NCBI GenBank assembly: GCA_023393095.1
Contig: JAEWMT010000075.1
Location: forward strand, 1 to 5,003
DNA length: 5,003 bases
Direction: 5' to 3'
Source: Bacillota bacterium
Lineage (GTDB): Bacteria; Bacillota; Clostridia; Lachnospirales; Lachnospiraceae
This document shows, in pieces, positions 1 to 5,003 of the stretch (positions are counted from its first letter, which is position 1; each line of letters opens with the position of its first letter). The notes beneath the pieces are model-generated. The model did no database searches and was not told the origin of the DNA. It saw nothing but the letters and a program-made list of their open reading frames with translations. Both the position numbers and the translations under genes were made by a program.

Positions 1-1
1 A

Positions 2-1042
2 TGCGTTGATTATGCTTTCCATTGCTGCATTACTGATTTAAATAGAGGTTCCCTACTGGATGAATTTGAAGAAGCGGTGGCTTATGGCGTTACAAGCTTT
101 AAGTGCTTCCTGGTATATAAAAAAGAAGGCATGATGGTGGATGATGCCACCTTAATCAAGGTGCTCCTAAAAGCCAAGGAAGCAGGAGCCATCACGAATA
201 TTCATGCAGAAAATCCCGATGTAATTGACTTAAACATAGAAAAATTCCTAAAGGAAGGTAAGACATCCGCCTGGTATCATTACCTGAGCAGACCGGAATT
301 TGTTGAAGCAGAAGCAGATAAAAGAGCAGTCCACTGGGCAAAGTCAGTGGATGCCCCATTATATATTGTTCATATGGCTGATAAAGAAGGTTTGGAGGCT
401 GCGGCAGAGGCTAAATTAGCAGGAAATTCCATTTATATTGAGACCTGTCCGCAGTATCTGGAATTTACCTGTGAAGTATATAAACGGGAAGATGGAAGAA
501 ACTTTGTATGTTCCCCTCCGATGAAGGGAAAAGAAAGCCAGGATGCATTATGGGCTGCAATTAAGAACGGAACCATTGATACTATTGCAACTGATCATTG
601 TCCATTCCAGAGCTATGAGAAGGATTGGGGTAAAGATAATTTCACTAAGATTCCAAATGGCTGTGCTGGAATTGAAAATCTCTATCCTTATATGCTTTCA
701 GCTGCGAATGATGGAAAGATTACCTTTAACCGTGCAGTGGAATTATGCTCGACGAATCCTGCCAAAATCTTTGGATGCACAAAAAAGGGTTCACTGACTG
801 TTGGAAAGGATGCAGATATCGTAATATATGATCCGAACAAGATTTTTACAATCTCAGTAAACAATATGCATTCCGATTATGATCATACCATCTGGGAAGG
901 CAAGAAGCTGCATGGGTATCCGGTACAAACTTATGTCAGAGGCAAACTGGTATATGATAACGGCGCTTTTGTCGGTACACCCGGATATGGCCATTTTATA
1001 AAGAGAGAACCGAATAGAGTCTGGAGTGATCGCTGTGAGTAA
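2..1042 (+). CDS. hydA: Dihydropyrimidinase / D-hydantoinase, 5'-truncated by the window edge
   Basis: Zinc amidohydrolase that opens 5,6-dihydrouracil or dihydrothymine to the N-carbamoyl-beta-amino acid, step 2 of reductive pyrimidine breakdown; related enzymes act on hydantoins. The frame is open from base 2, so 346 residues are visible. The family is about 460 long, so roughly 115 N-terminal residues, including the HxH zinc motif, lie upstream. A GTG at 77 is in frame but internal, because conserved family sequence precedes it. Visible active-site residues, numbered from base 2, are Lys34 in GVTSFK (the carbamylated metal-bridging lysine), Tyr39 (substrate oxyanion), His68 in NIHAEN, His124 in YIVHMAD and Asp198 in ATDHCPF. 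Their spacing fits characterised dihydropyrimidinases. The C-terminal small beta domain (GSLTVGKDADIVIYDP) is intact. It is cytoplasmic, and its stop overlaps the start of the next gene. Hydantoinase versus dihydropyrimidinase is decided by the neighbours, not by sequence alone. Confidence 0.5.
   Translation, partial: CVDYAFHCCITDLNRGSLLDEFEEAVAYGVTSFKCFLVYKKEGMMVDDATLIKVLLKAKEAGAITNIHAENPDVIDLNIEKFLKEGKTSAWYHYLSRPEFVEAEADKRAVHWAKSVDAPLYIVHMADKEGLEAAAEAKLAGNSIYIETCPQYLEFTCEVYKREDGRNFVCSPPMKGKESQDALWAAIKNGTIDTIATDHCPFQSYEKDWGKDNFTKIPNGCAGIENLYPYMLSAANDGKITFNRAVELCSTNPAKIFGCTKKGSLTVGKDADIVIYDPNKIFTISVNNMHSDYDHTIWEGKKLHGYPVQTYVRGKLVYDNGAFVGTPGYGHFIKREPNRVWSDRCE
1023..1028 (+). promoter_or_regulatory. 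Ribosome binding site that decides the preA start
   Basis: GGAGTG, inside the end of the dihydropyrimidinase gene, sits 8 bases (from the end of GGAG) before the GTG at 1035. The alternative in-frame GTG at 1026 overlaps this site and has only weak purine-rich sequence upstream. The start at 1035 is therefore preferred. The GTGAGTAA overlap with the upstream stop suggests translational coupling. Confidence 0.5.
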
Positions 1043-2534
1043 TTTAGCATATAAGGAAATTTCGCTAATAGAGGAAGCTGGAGGGTGCCTTCTATGCCAT
1101 GAGGCTCCCTGCTCGAAAGCCTGCCCGTATGGGATTAAGGTTGACAAGGTAATACGGTCGCTGCGCTTTGAGAATAAATCAGGAGCAGTGAATAGGCTGC
1201 CGAATGAGCTGCCCTGTCATAATTGCACCAGTAAAGAATGTAAAAAAGAGTGTTTAAAAGCAAGGATTAACAGACCCGTACAGATTGATGATATTATGGA
1301 GTACTTAGCTTCTTGTGAAAAGGTAGCTCTGAAAGATGTCGATTTGTCCATAGATTTTTGCGGAGTGCAATGTGAGAATCCATTTTTTCTTTCGTCTTCC
1401 GTTGTAGGAAGCAATTATGAAATGGTTGCAAAAGCATTTGATATGGGATGGGCCGGCGTTGCTTTTAAAACAATCGGAACCTTCGTTCCCAAGGAGGTAT
1501 CACCAAGATTTGATGCAATGAGTAAGGAGAGGGTACCATTTGTCGGGTTTAAAAATATTGAACAAATATCTGACCATTCCCTGGAAGAAAACTTATCCTA
1601 TTTAAAACAATTAAAAAAGGATTATCCTGGTAAAGTAATTGTAGCATCCATTATGGGACAGACGGAGGAGGAATGGACCTATCTTGCTAAGCTGATGACG
1701 GATGCTGGGGCGGATATTATTGAATGTAATTTCTCCTGTCCGCATATGGCAGCGGATGGACTTGGTTCTGACGTGGGGCAGAATCCGAAGCTGGTAAGAA
1801 CATTTACAAAAGCAGTCAGAAAAGGTACTAACCTTCCGGTTCTGGCAAAAATGACACCGAATATCGGGAACATGGAGCTTCCGGCAATCGCTGCAATCGA
1901 AGCCGGAGCAGATGGAATCGCAGCAATTAATACGATCAAGAGCATTATGAATATTAATTTTGAAACCTTTTCCTCCGGCCCTGATGTGGAGGGAAAGACA
2001 AGTATCGGGGGATATTCAGGGAAAGCAGTGAAGCCGATTGCGCTTCGTTTTATCCATTCTATAAAAAGCTGCAGTAGGCTGAAAGCCATACCGGTTAGCG
2101 GTATGGGCGGTATCGAAACCTGGAGGGATGCAGCAGAATTTATCGCACTTGGCTGCGAAAACATTCAGGTAACGACATCGGTTATGCAGTACGGATATCG
2201 TGTGATTGAGGATATGATCGAGGGAATGAAATTGTACTTAAGTTCTCATGGGTATAACAGTATTTTTGAGATTGTGGGAAAGGCACTTCCAAATATCATA
2301 TCAGCGGAAGAGCTTAATAGAGATAGTATCTGCTACCCTAAATTTGATAAAGCGAAATGTCTGGGATGCGGGCGCTGCTATTTGTCTTGCTATGATGGAG
2401 GACATCAGGCACTGAAACAGGAGGAGACTACTGGAAAACCAGTTATGATAGCGGGAAAATGTGTAGGCTGCCATCTCTGCTTAACCGTATGTCCGGTACA
2501 GGCAATATCACAGGGAACGAGAGTGAAACTATAG
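1035..2534 (+). CDS. preA: PreA-type dihydropyrimidine dehydrogenase with a fused PreT-like N-terminal Fe-S domain
   Basis: Predicted to reduce uracil or thymine to the 5,6-dihydro form, step 1 of the pathway. With the GTG at 1035 the protein is 499 residues. Residues 10-91 resemble the PreT/DPYD domain I Fe-S region (CLLCHEAPCSKACP; Cys18, 21, 26, 30 and Cys61, 64, 69, 73). Residues 103-415 are a dihydroorotate-dehydrogenase-like FMN barrel with Lys145, Lys272 and the glycine-rich SGMGG at 355-359. The pyrimidine-site residues of DPYD appear conserved: Asn174 and Glu176 (NIE), Asn232, Ser234 and catalytic Cys235 in NFSCPH, and Asn299-Thr300. Residues 433-490 carry two classical 4Fe-4S motifs (Cys442/445/448/452 and Cys476/479/482/486). 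E. coli PreA is about 411 residues and lacks the N-terminal domain. The FAD and NAD(P)H domains of PreT are absent here. It is cytoplasmic and lies between genes for steps 2 and 3. The assignment is strong; the electron donor is unknown. Confidence 0.5.
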   Translation: MSNLAYKEISLIEEAGGCLLCHEAPCSKACPYGIKVDKVIRSLRFENKSGAVNRLPNELPCHNCTSKECKKECLKARINRPVQIDDIMEYLASCEKVALKDVDLSIDFCGVQCENPFFLSSSVVGSNYEMVAKAFDMGWAGVAFKTIGTFVPKEVSPRFDAMSKERVPFVGFKNIEQISDHSLEENLSYLKQLKKDYPGKVIVASIMGQTEEEWTYLAKLMTDAGADIIECNFSCPHMAADGLGSDVGQNPKLVRTFTKAVRKGTNLPVLAKMTPNIGNMELPAIAAIEAGADGIAAINTIKSIMNINFETFSSGPDVEGKTSIGGYSGKAVKPIALRFIHSIKSCSRLKAIPVSGMGGIETWRDAAEFIALGCENIQVTTSVMQYGYRVIEDMIEGMKLYLSSHGYNSIFEIVGKALPNIISAEELNRDSICYPKFDKAKCLGCGRCYLSCYDGGHQALKQEETTGKPVMIAGKCVGCHLCLTVCPVQAISQGTRVKL

Positions 2535-2548
2535 CACCACGAAAATCA

Positions 2549-2556
2549 AAGGAGGG
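2549..2556 (+). promoter_or_regulatory. Ribosome binding site of the N-carbamoyl hydrolase gene
   Basis: AAGGAGGG lies about 10 bases before the ATG at 2566. A second ATG at 2561 is closer to the site but in another frame and stops after ten codons (TAA 2591-2593), so the ATG at 2566 is the real start. Confidence 0.5.
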
Positions 2557-2565
2557 TAAAATGAT

Positions 2566-3792
2566 ATGGCATTATGTAATTTGGATCGATTAAAAGATAA
2601 AATAGAAATCTTTAGTAAATTTGGAGATACAGGAAAAGGTGGAATTACAAGGTTTTCCCTGTCGCCCGAGGCATTGGCTGCAAGAGCCGAATTCAAAAAT
2701 CGAATGGAAGCGATAGGGGCAACAGTGATAACAGATGATATGGCTAATATGTATGCAACCATTCTGGGTTCAGAAGAATTGCCAGCTATCATGGCAGGCT
2801 CCCATCTGGATTCCGTAAGACAGGGCGGTAACTACGACGGAGTATTAGGGGTTCTGACAGCGATGGAGGTGGTTGAGACAATTGTAAAAGAAAAAATCCC
2901 TCACAGACATCCGATTACGGTTGTTGTATGGACTAACGAAGAGGGTGCCCGCTTTGAGCCTGCCATGATGTCCTCCGGAGTTATCTGCGGGAAATTTAAT
3001 AAGGCGGATATGCTGGCATCCATTGCAAAGGATAAGCCGGGATTTACCTTTGGTGAAGCACTCGATGCAAGCGGCTACAAGGGTGTGGAAGCAAACAGAA
3101 TGAATCCTGCCAAAACAGCCGCATTAGTTGAGCTTCATATTGAGCAGGGACCTGTTCTGGAAGCGGAAGGCTTTGATATTGGTGTCGTTGAAGGTGTCTG
3201 CGGAATGATCAACTATGAATTTACCTTTATCGGTCAGGCAGATCATGCAGGAACGACCCCTATGAAATACAGAAAGGATGCTCTTTATGCGGCAACCAAG
3301 ACAATTCAATATTTACATGACGAATTGGATGAGCTGGACAGTAAATTAGTATATACAACCGGTAAGATATCCTGTCATCCCAATATTCATACGATTATTC
3401 CTGATGAGGTCAGATTCACTCTTGATGCAAGACATCAGGATCCGGAAGTGATTAAGCAGGTACTGACTATTATCAAAAAAATCCCCAATGAAGTAGAAAA
3501 ATGTAAGGTGTGCTATGCCAAGGCATGGTCGCGTAAAACAGTAACCTTTACATCTGAATTTGTTGACTATGTGGAGAAGAGTGCTAAGGAATTAGGTTAT
3601 ACCAACCGGAGGATTTACAGCGGCCCCGGACATGATGCACAGTTTATGATAGATGTCATTCCGACTACGATGATTTTTGTTCCCAGTGTTGACGGACACA
3701 GTCATTGTGAAATTGAATATACTTCGATAGGGAATTGCTTAAAGGGAGCAAATGTATTATTAAAAACTGTATTATGTATTGATAAACAGTAG
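2566..3792 (+). CDS. M20-family Zn-dependent N-carbamoyl-amino-acid hydrolase, probably beta-ureidopropionase
   Basis: Predicted to hydrolyse N-carbamoyl-beta-alanine (or the beta-aminoisobutyrate analogue) to the amino acid, CO2 and ammonia, the last step of reductive pyrimidine breakdown. The 408-residue length is normal for the group that includes HyuC-type carbamoylases, bacterial beta-ureidopropionases and allantoate amidohydrolases (AllC). Metal and catalytic residues are visible: His80 in GSHLDSV, Asp91 in NYDGVLG, Glu125-Glu126 in TNEEGARF, His191 in LHIEQGPVLE, and His380 in the C-terminal HSHCE. His227 in GQADHAGTTPM and the SGPGHDA motif (352-358) belong to the dimerisation lid and substrate site. 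There is no signal peptide, so it is cytoplasmic. It starts 31 bases after preA and probably shares its transcript. Motifs alone do not separate the family members; the dihydropyrimidinase and dehydrogenase neighbours favour beta-ureidopropionase over allantoate amidohydrolase. Confidence 0.5.
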   Translation: MALCNLDRLKDKIEIFSKFGDTGKGGITRFSLSPEALAARAEFKNRMEAIGATVITDDMANMYATILGSEELPAIMAGSHLDSVRQGGNYDGVLGVLTAMEVVETIVKEKIPHRHPITVVVWTNEEGARFEPAMMSSGVICGKFNKADMLASIAKDKPGFTFGEALDASGYKGVEANRMNPAKTAALVELHIEQGPVLEAEGFDIGVVEGVCGMINYEFTFIGQADHAGTTPMKYRKDALYAATKTIQYLHDELDELDSKLVYTTGKISCHPNIHTIIPDEVRFTLDARHQDPEVIKQVLTIIKKIPNEVEKCKVCYAKAWSRKTVTFTSEFVDYVEKSAKELGYTNRRIYSGPGHDAQFMIDVIPTTMIFVPSVDGHSHCEIEYTSIGNCLKGANVLLKTVLCIDKQ

Positions 3793-3995
3793 GTTGCTCC
3801 GTTTGTTTTAGTTGGATATAATTACTAAACAATTGTTGTTTGCTTGTTTTACCTTACTATAATCATCACTTATTTATTTGTTATTAGTTTGAAGCTTTTA
3901 TAGTATAATATGGGCAAAAAATATTAAGTTCAATTATTTTATTAATTGATGAAAAGCAATTGAATATCTATTATACATAATAATGGACACGTTTT
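3793..3995 (+). other. AT-rich intergenic region with candidate promoter elements
   Basis: No open frame of note occurs on either strand. Three exact TATAAT hexamers occur, at 3817-3822, 3858-3863 and 3904-3909. The second has TTGTTT at 3836-3841 with a 16-base spacer, the best -35 pairing of the three. AT-rich inverted repeats are present: AAACAA/TTGTTT around 3827-3841, TCAATTA/TAATTGA at 3930-3949, and TATTAT/ATAATA at 3969-3982 just before the MerR remnant. None is a convincing intrinsic terminator for the upstream operon, because all stems lack GC pairs. In such AT-rich DNA these hexamers are weak evidence individually. Confidence 0.5.
3969..3982 (+). repeat. Short dyad upstream of the MerR remnant
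   Basis: TATTAT and ATAATA form a perfect 6-bp inverted repeat separated by AC, 13 bases before the remnant's ATG at 3996. MerR regulators often bind dyads in their own promoters, so this could be an old autoregulatory site. The all-AT composition makes chance a fair explanation. Confidence 0.5.
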
Positions 3996-4278
3996 ATGTT
4001 AAAGATAGGGGAATTCTCTGTATTATCCTCCATCAGTATTTATATGCTGAGGCATTATGATGATCTGGATTATTAAAGCCCTGCCTTGTGGATGATTATT
4101 TCTCCAAAGCGGTAACATCCTTCAAAATATGACGGATCTGATTGTAGAGTATTTAATAGGAAACCGTAGCGAACTAAATGATTTACCTGGGATGATCAGT
4201 AGGATTGCGGATATTGAAGAAGAGACATATGTGAGAATTGAAGAGATAACTTCGTTACTTATTAAAAAGGGAAAATAA
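3996..4278 (+). pseudogene. Frameshifted remnant of a MerR-family transcriptional regulator
   Basis: The ATG at 3996 opens a 26-codon frame beginning MLKIGEFSVLSSISIYMLRH, which resembles the N-terminal winged helix-turn-helix of MerR regulators, then stops at TAA 4074-4076. The expected continuation, LLKP then VD, appears in another frame from 4070, so about one base was gained or lost near 4068-4070. That frame stops at TGA 4130. A third frame, open from 4096 to TAA 4276-4278, encodes a 49-residue tail from ATG 4129 (MTDLIVEYLIGNRSELNDLP...) that is helical and acidic-basic in character, with no ribosome binding site before it. The order of pieces fits one gene broken by two frame changes and probably shortened internally. 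The MerR assignment is good for the first 45 or so residues. I do not recognise the tail, which may be dimerisation helix remains or unrelated sequence. The region sits between the pyrimidine operon and the ABC transporter gene, which it may once have regulated. Confidence 0.5.
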
Positions 4279-4305
4279 ATATGTATAATAAACTTAATTT
4301 TCTTC

Positions 4306-4340
4306 GGCTATGACTTTTGTCATAGCCTTTTCTATCTTTT
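4306..4340 (+). terminator. Strong Rho-independent terminator
   Basis: GGCTATGAC (4306-4314) pairs perfectly with GTCATAGCC (4319-4327) around a TTTT loop, giving a 9-bp stem. The T-rich tract TTTTCTATCTTTT follows at 4328-4340. It lies 27 bases after the stop of the MerR remnant. It would end transcription from that locus, and also any readthrough from the pyrimidine operon, insulating the ABC gene. Confidence 0.5.
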
Positions 4341-4356
4341 CTCACTTAAATCATTT

Positions 4357-4400
4357 CTCCATAATTGCTATAATTATCCACATAATAAAGAATTATGGAG
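4357..4400 (+). repeat. 10-bp perfect inverted repeat flanking the transcription start, possible operator
   Basis: CTCCATAATT (4357-4366) and AATTATGGAG (4391-4400) are exact reverse complements, 24 bases apart. They enclose the -10 element and the predicted start site. The right arm overlaps the ribosome binding site. The left arm lies upstream of the predicted transcription start, so on this promoter it would act as a DNA dyad rather than an RNA hairpin. A regulator binding here would block transcription. Function is inferred. Confidence 0.5.
4366..4374 (+). promoter_or_regulatory. Extended -10 promoter for the ABC transporter gene
   Basis: TGCTATAAT contains an exact TATAAT (4369-4374) preceded by the extended TGn motif. 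The -35 is poor (TTAAAT at 4346-4351, 17-base spacer), which fits extended -10 promoters. The predicted transcription start is near 4381, leaving a leader of about 30 bases. It sits directly after the terminator, consistent with an independent unit. Confidence 0.5.
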
Positions 4401-4405
4401 GGTGA
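4397..4405 (+). promoter_or_regulatory. Ribosome binding site that decides the ABC ATPase start
   Basis: GGAGGGTGA closely matches the anti-Shine-Dalgarno complement and ends GGAGG 8 bases before TTG 4410. The in-frame ATG at 4395 overlaps this site and has no ribosome binding site of its own, so TTG is preferred. Confidence 0.5.
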
Positions 4406-4409
4406 GAAG

Positions 4410-5003
4410 TTGAATGATATTATCTTAAAATTAGAAGGCTTGACGAAAAAGTATGATAATAAACCGGTAGTTGATCATATCAATCTGGAGATTAAGAAGG
4501 GCGAGATATTCGGACTTCTGGGTCCGAATGGTGCAGGTAAGAGTACCACCATGAATATGGTATGTTCCTTAGTAAAGCCTACGGCTGGAAAAGTAGAGCT
4601 TTTCGGATATGATACAAAAACAGAGATGAAAAAGGTGAAATCAAAATTAGGTTACATTCCCCAAGAGCTTGCAATTCATGGGAATCTGAAAGCCTGGGAA
4701 AATGTAGAATTGTTTACTTCCTTATACGGCATCCGCGGGGAGAAGCTTAAGAAAGCTGTGACGGAGTCCCTGGAATTTGTCGGACTAGAGGATAAAAGAA
4801 ACGGATTTGCCAAGACCTTCTCCGGAGGTATGAAGAGAAGACTTAATATTGCCTGTGCTATAGGGCACAAACCGGAGCTTTTGATTTTTGATGAGCCTAC
4901 AGTGGGCATTGATCCTCAATCAAGAAATTTTATTCTGGAGAAAATAAGATATGTAAACCGGCAGGGAGCTACCGTCATCTATACCAGCCATTATATGGAG
5001 GAA
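4410..5003 (+). CDS. ABC transporter ATP-binding protein, ABC-2 export type, 3'-truncated by the window edge
   Basis: ATPase subunit that would power an integral-membrane permease at the cytoplasmic face. From TTG 4410, 198 residues are visible with no stop before the window end; the family is usually 230-310. All nucleotide-binding motifs are intact: Walker A GPNGAGKST (38-46), Q-loop Gln85 in GYIPQE, signature FSGGMKRR (137-144), Walker B LLIFDEP (157-163), D-loop GIDP (166-169) and H-loop His194 in TSHYMEE. The GIDPQSR and TSHYMEE sequences are typical of DrrA/NatA/CcmA-like exporters of drugs, sodium or peptides, whose permease is usually the next gene. The substrate cannot be read from this subunit. 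It has its own promoter and is separated from the upstream operon by a terminator and a decayed MerR gene. Confidence 0.5.
   Translation, partial: MNDIILKLEGLTKKYDNKPVVDHINLEIKKGEIFGLLGPNGAGKSTTMNMVCSLVKPTAGKVELFGYDTKTEMKKVKSKLGYIPQELAIHGNLKAWENVELFTSLYGIRGEKLKKAVTESLEFVGLEDKRNGFAKTFSGGMKRRLNIACAIGHKPELLIFDEPTVGIDPQSRNFILEKIRYVNRQGATVIYTSHYMEE

Noticed and set aside
77..79. GTG as the start of the dihydropyrimidinase gene
   Set aside because: The frame stays open to the left edge and the 25 upstream codons encode family-like sequence (YAFHCCITDLNRGS), so the gene begins before the window.
1026..1028. GTG 1026 as the start of preA
   Set aside because: It overlaps the GGAG site that properly serves the GTG at 1035 and lacks a good site of its own. 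It remains possible and would add only three residues.
1679..2164. 161-codon open frame on the minus strand
   Set aside because: It lies wholly antisense to the well-supported FMN barrel of preA, has hydrophobic low-information composition, and no recognisable domain or ribosome binding site. It is a shadow of the real gene.
2561..2593. ATG 2561 as a start or tiny leader peptide
   Set aside because: It gives only ten codons, overlaps the true start at 2566 and has no attenuator-like structure around it. It is most simply a chance ATG.
3929..3964. TTCAATT / AATTGAA and TCAATTA / TAATTGA repeats as a terminator or recombination site
   Set aside because: The stems are short and almost entirely AT, no T tract follows, and similar pairings are expected by chance in DNA of this composition.
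4676..4909. Minus-strand open frame of 77 codons
   Set aside because: It is antisense to the ABC ATPase between the Q-loop and Walker B motifs, with no independent support.
1..5003. CRISPR array, tRNA, rRNA, insertion sequence or prophage genes
   Set aside because: No regularly spaced repeats, no cloverleaf or rRNA-like sequence, and no transposase or integrase motifs were seen on either strand.

Overview
The window looks like a chromosomal stretch from an anaerobic, AT-leaning Firmicute, most likely a clostridial or Lachnospiraceae-type bacterium. The reasons are strong AGGAGG-type ribosome binding sites, GTG and TTG starts, Cys-rich Fe-S redox proteins, and close resemblance to the reductive pyrimidine-catabolism enzymes found in such organisms. 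All recognisable genes lie on the + strand. Assignments rest on motifs and remembered family sequences; no search was run.

Positions 1-3792 hold a tight three-gene operon that covers the whole reductive pyrimidine breakdown pathway. First is the 3' three quarters of a dihydropyrimidinase/hydantoinase (to 1042). It overlaps by 8 bases a PreA-type dihydropyrimidine dehydrogenase (1035-2534). After a 31-base gap comes an M20-family N-carbamoyl-amino-acid hydrolase (2566-3792), probably beta-ureidopropionase. In pathway order the second gene reduces uracil or thymine to the dihydropyrimidine, the first opens the ring to N-carbamoyl-beta-alanine, and the third releases beta-alanine, CO2 and ammonia.

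The most unusual item is the dehydrogenase. Its N-terminus is the Cys-rich Fe-S domain normally found on the partner subunit PreT (domain I of animal DPYD). It is joined directly to the PreA catalytic barrel and C-terminal ferredoxin domain, with the FAD and NAD(P)H domains left out. The window contains no flavin subunit, so the electron donor is unknown.

Positions 3793-4409 are an AT-rich gap without an intact gene. It contains several possible promoter elements, a frameshifted remnant of a MerR-family regulator (3996-4278), a strong intrinsic terminator (4306-4340), and an extended -10 promoter with a 10-bp perfect inverted repeat in front of the next gene.

Positions 4410-5003 are the 5' part of an ABC transporter ATPase of the ABC-2 export type. 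It starts at TTG behind a near-perfect ribosome binding site and runs off the window end. It is a separate transcription unit and nothing visible ties it to pyrimidine metabolism.
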